Assembly (NCBI GenBank): GCA_963971575.1
Contig: OZ020616.1
Span: forward strand, 25,451,120 to 25,515,119
Direction: 5' to 3'
Origin: Liopterus haemorrhoidalis
Taxonomy: Eukaryota > Arthropoda > Insecta > Coleoptera > Dytiscidae
Length of the DNA: 64,000 bases
The notes under the pieces are model-generated. The model was given only the letters and a program-made list of their open reading frames with translations, was not told the DNA's origin and did not search any database. Position 1 is the first letter of the stretch. The number at the start of each line of letters is the position of its first letter. Shown piece by piece: positions 61,801 to 64,000 of this stretch. The translations under genes and the position numbers were made by a program.

Positions 61801-64000
61801 TTTTTTTTTGTAAAAATTCGCGATTTCTTATCGAAGGGGTCCCCCTTACGATTTTTCGATATTTTGCCATTTTGAAGAGTTTTGTTTAATGATACATGCT
61901 TTTGTATAAGTTTGGTTATTAATGCCCATATTTTCTCCGACTAAAATGGACTTGAGGAACTCAAAAATTTAAACCAGATGTCCCTTTCTCTTACCGTTAT
62001 TGAGATATAATTTTTTGAAAAATTAAATTTTATTACAAAAATTTCAAAATTTTTCAAAATTTTTTTTTTGCTTAAAATATGTTTTAAAATGTGCCCTTAC
62101 CATATTTCGGACCTAAAAACTTCAAAATTTCCAACCGCAGGTCCCTATCTCTTTTAGTTTTTGAAATACATGTTCATATTTTCTGTTAATTTTTTTGAAA
62201 AAAAAAAGTTTTCCTACTATAGTCCAAAATATGGCCTTTAGGTAATTTTGGGGTGAGGATTAATAAAAAAATATTTAAAAAAATCAAGAGGCCTTAGTTT
62301 TTGAGTTATAGTCAATTTTAGGTACTATTTTCCGATATAGTCAATTTTAGGTAATTTTTTTCCGATTTACTCAAAATCAGTTGGCCAAAATCCAAAATGA
62401 ACCTTATTTTTGTGATCTACGGCCCAATGTGTATCAATTTTGAGAAAAATCCGAAATATTTTTTTTTGTAAAAATTCGCGATTTCTTATCGAAGGGGTCC
62501 CTCTTACGATTTTTCGACTTTTGGCCATTTTTAAGGGTTTTGTTTAATGATACATGCTTTTGTATAAGTTTGGTTATTAAGGCCCATATTTTCTTCGACT
62601 AAAATGGACTTGAGGAACTCAAAAATTTAAACCAGATGTCCCTACTTTTTACCGATATTGAGATATAATTTTTTGAAAAATTAAATTTTATTCCAAATGT
62701 TCAAAATTTTTCAAATTTTTTTTTTGCTTAAAATATGTTTTAAAATGTGCTTTTACCATACTTCAGACCCGAAAACTTCAAAAATTCCAACCGCAGGTCC
62801 CTATCTCTTTTAGTTTTTGAAATACATGTTCATATTTTCTGTTCATTTTTTTGAAAAAAAAAAAGTTTTCCTACTACAGTCCAAAATACGGCCTTTAGGT
62901 AATTTTGGGGTGAGGATTAACAAAAAAATATTTAAAAAAATCAAGAGGCCTTAGTTTTTGAGTTATAGTCAATTTTAGGTACTATTTTCCGATATAGTCA
63001 ATTTTAGGTACTTTTTTCCCGATTTACTCAAAAACAGTTGGCCAAAATCCAAAATGAACCTTATTTTTGTGATTTACGGCCCAATGTGTATCAATTTTGA
63101 GAAAAATCCGAAATATTTTTTTTGTAAAAATTCGCGATTTCTTATCGAAGGGGTCCCCCTTACGATTTTTCGATTTTTTGCCATTTTGAAGGGTTTTGTT
63201 AATGATACATGCTTTTGTATAAGTTTGGTTATTAAGGCCCATATTTTCTTCGACTAAAATGGACTTGAGGAACTCAAAAATTTAAACCAGATGTCCCTAC
63301 CTTTTACCGTTATTGAGATATAATTTTTTGAAAAATTAAATTTTATTACAAAAATTTCAAAATTTTTCAAATTTTTTTTTTGCTTAAAATATGTTTTAAA
63401 ATGTGCTTTTACCATACTTCAGACCTTAAAACTTCAAAAATTCCAACCGCAGGTCTCTATCTCTTTTAGTTTTTGAAATACATGTTCATATTTTCTCTGT
63501 TCATTTTTTTGAAAAAAAAAAAGTTTTCTTTATACAGTCCAAAATATGGCCTTTAGGTAACTTTGGGGTGAGGATTAATAAAAAAATATTTAAAAAAATC
63601 AAGAGGCCTTAGTTTTTGAGTTATAGTCAATTTTAGGTACTATTTTCCGATATAGTCAGTTTTAGGTACTTTTTTTCCGATTTACTCAAAAACAGTTGGC
63701 CAAAATCCAAAATGAACCTTATTTTTGTGATCTACGGCCCAATGTGTATCAATTTTGAGAAAAATCCGAAATATTTTTTTTTTGTAAAAATTCGCGATTT
63801 CTTATCGAAGGGGTCCCTCTTACGATTTTTCGATTTTTTGCCATTTTTAAGGGTTTTGTGTAATGATACATGCTTTTGTATAAGTTTGGTTATTAAGGCC
63901 CATATTTTCTTCGACTAAAATGGCCTTGAGGAACTCAAAAATTTAAACCAGATGTCCCTACTTTTTACCGTTATTGAGATATAATTTTTTGAAAAATTAA
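55834..64000 (-). repeat. Twenty-unit duplication, second copy (runs off the window)
   Basis: This is the partner of 42743-50909. It contains the third 94-bp scar, the acagtgggcc and acggccgaatg unit (59675) and the cagacccgaaaac unit (near 62764). Small differences from the first copy include aatactgtcc (56863), ttctgttcattt without the extra 'ct' (62837) and ttttgtgtaatg (63859). The last change is otherwise found only at 32903, which hints at gene conversion or a third source. Confidence 0.82.
61089..61280 (-). repeat. Out-of-register unit junction, 94-bp gain (copy 3)
   Basis: Third occurrence of the scar: 'ggcccatatttt' ends at 61182 and 'cccccttacg' begins at 61183. The unit is again 751 bp long (60988-61739). 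Because the joint is shared, it is a good probe for the 13.09-kb duplication. Confidence 0.88.

Larger units (their letters stand above)
8349..64000 (-). repeat. 658-bp satellite array, right block (inverted)
   Basis: The reverse complement of the left-block unit is repeated head to tail to the right edge. The phase marker 'atgaacc' occurs 84 times from 8959 to 63712. Spacing is 656-661 bp except 751 bp at 21466-22217, 47897-48648 and 60988-61739, and 492 bp at 54577-55069. Right-array variants that recur in almost every unit are attcgcgattt, agatgtccctac, a catacttcagacc segment (with an alternative catatttcggacc) and ggcctttagg. The array continues beyond the window. Long stretches without a gene are simply satellite; nothing else is inserted. 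Confidence 0.97.

Noticed and set aside
1..64000. CRISPR array
   Set aside because: Units abut head to tail with no unique spacers, and the unit is far longer than a CRISPR repeat.
1..64000. Transposon or retroelement remnants
   Set aside because: There are no terminal repeats, target duplications or coding remnants. Every stretch checked is explained by one of the two satellites.
1..64000. Telomeric repeats
   Set aside because: No run of TTAGG, TTAGGG or similar short telomere motif appears; 'ttagg' occurs only singly within the unit.

Overview
The window is satellite DNA from end to end. I find no gene that I would defend, no RNA gene, no transposon and no CRISPR array. AT-rich, kilobase-scale tandem repeats with higher-order structure and no coding density point to constitutive heterochromatin (centromeric, pericentromeric or subtelomeric) of a eukaryote. 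I cannot name the organism. An arthropod would fit, but that is an impression and not evidence.

Layout. (1) 1-7278: eleven full copies and one truncated copy of a satellite with a period of about 657 bp (units of 655-659 bp), here called the 658-bp satellite, in the orientation I call +. (2) About 7272-8348: a different satellite with an exact 129-bp period, eight full units and a partial ninth. (3) About 8349-64000: the 658-bp satellite again, now inverted. Using the conserved 'atgaacc' as a phase marker I count 84 units, with markers from 8959 to 63712. Corrected for three 94-bp gains and one 168-bp loss, the mean spacing is about 658.3 bp.

The two 658-bp arrays are different subfamilies, with several differences that recur from unit to unit. 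For example, a TCGCGA site occurs in nearly every right-hand unit, while the same place on the left reads tctcga. The right array is therefore not just a recently flipped piece of the left one. Both are ordered above the monomer level. The left array shows a 4-unit order (about 2626 bp). The right array is a mosaic of segmental duplications: a 5-unit tandem duplication (offset 3294), a 4-unit tandem duplication (offset 2633), an 18-unit copy (offset about 11857) and a 20-unit copy (offset 13091), plus shorter shared blocks. Rare private variants and structural scars identify the copies. The clearest scar is an out-of-register junction, present three times, that lengthens one unit by 94 bp.

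Open reading frames of 67-93 codons recur throughout. They are by-products of the repeat: the length of one poly-T tract decides whether a frame stays open. The 353-codon frame across the 129-bp array exists because 129 is divisible by 3; unit-to-unit differences in it are mostly amino-acid replacements, which argues against a protein. The points of most interest are the strand switch at a foreign satellite, the distinct subfamilies on the two sides, and the readable history of unequal exchange in the right array. I see no undescribed enzymatic or defence system.
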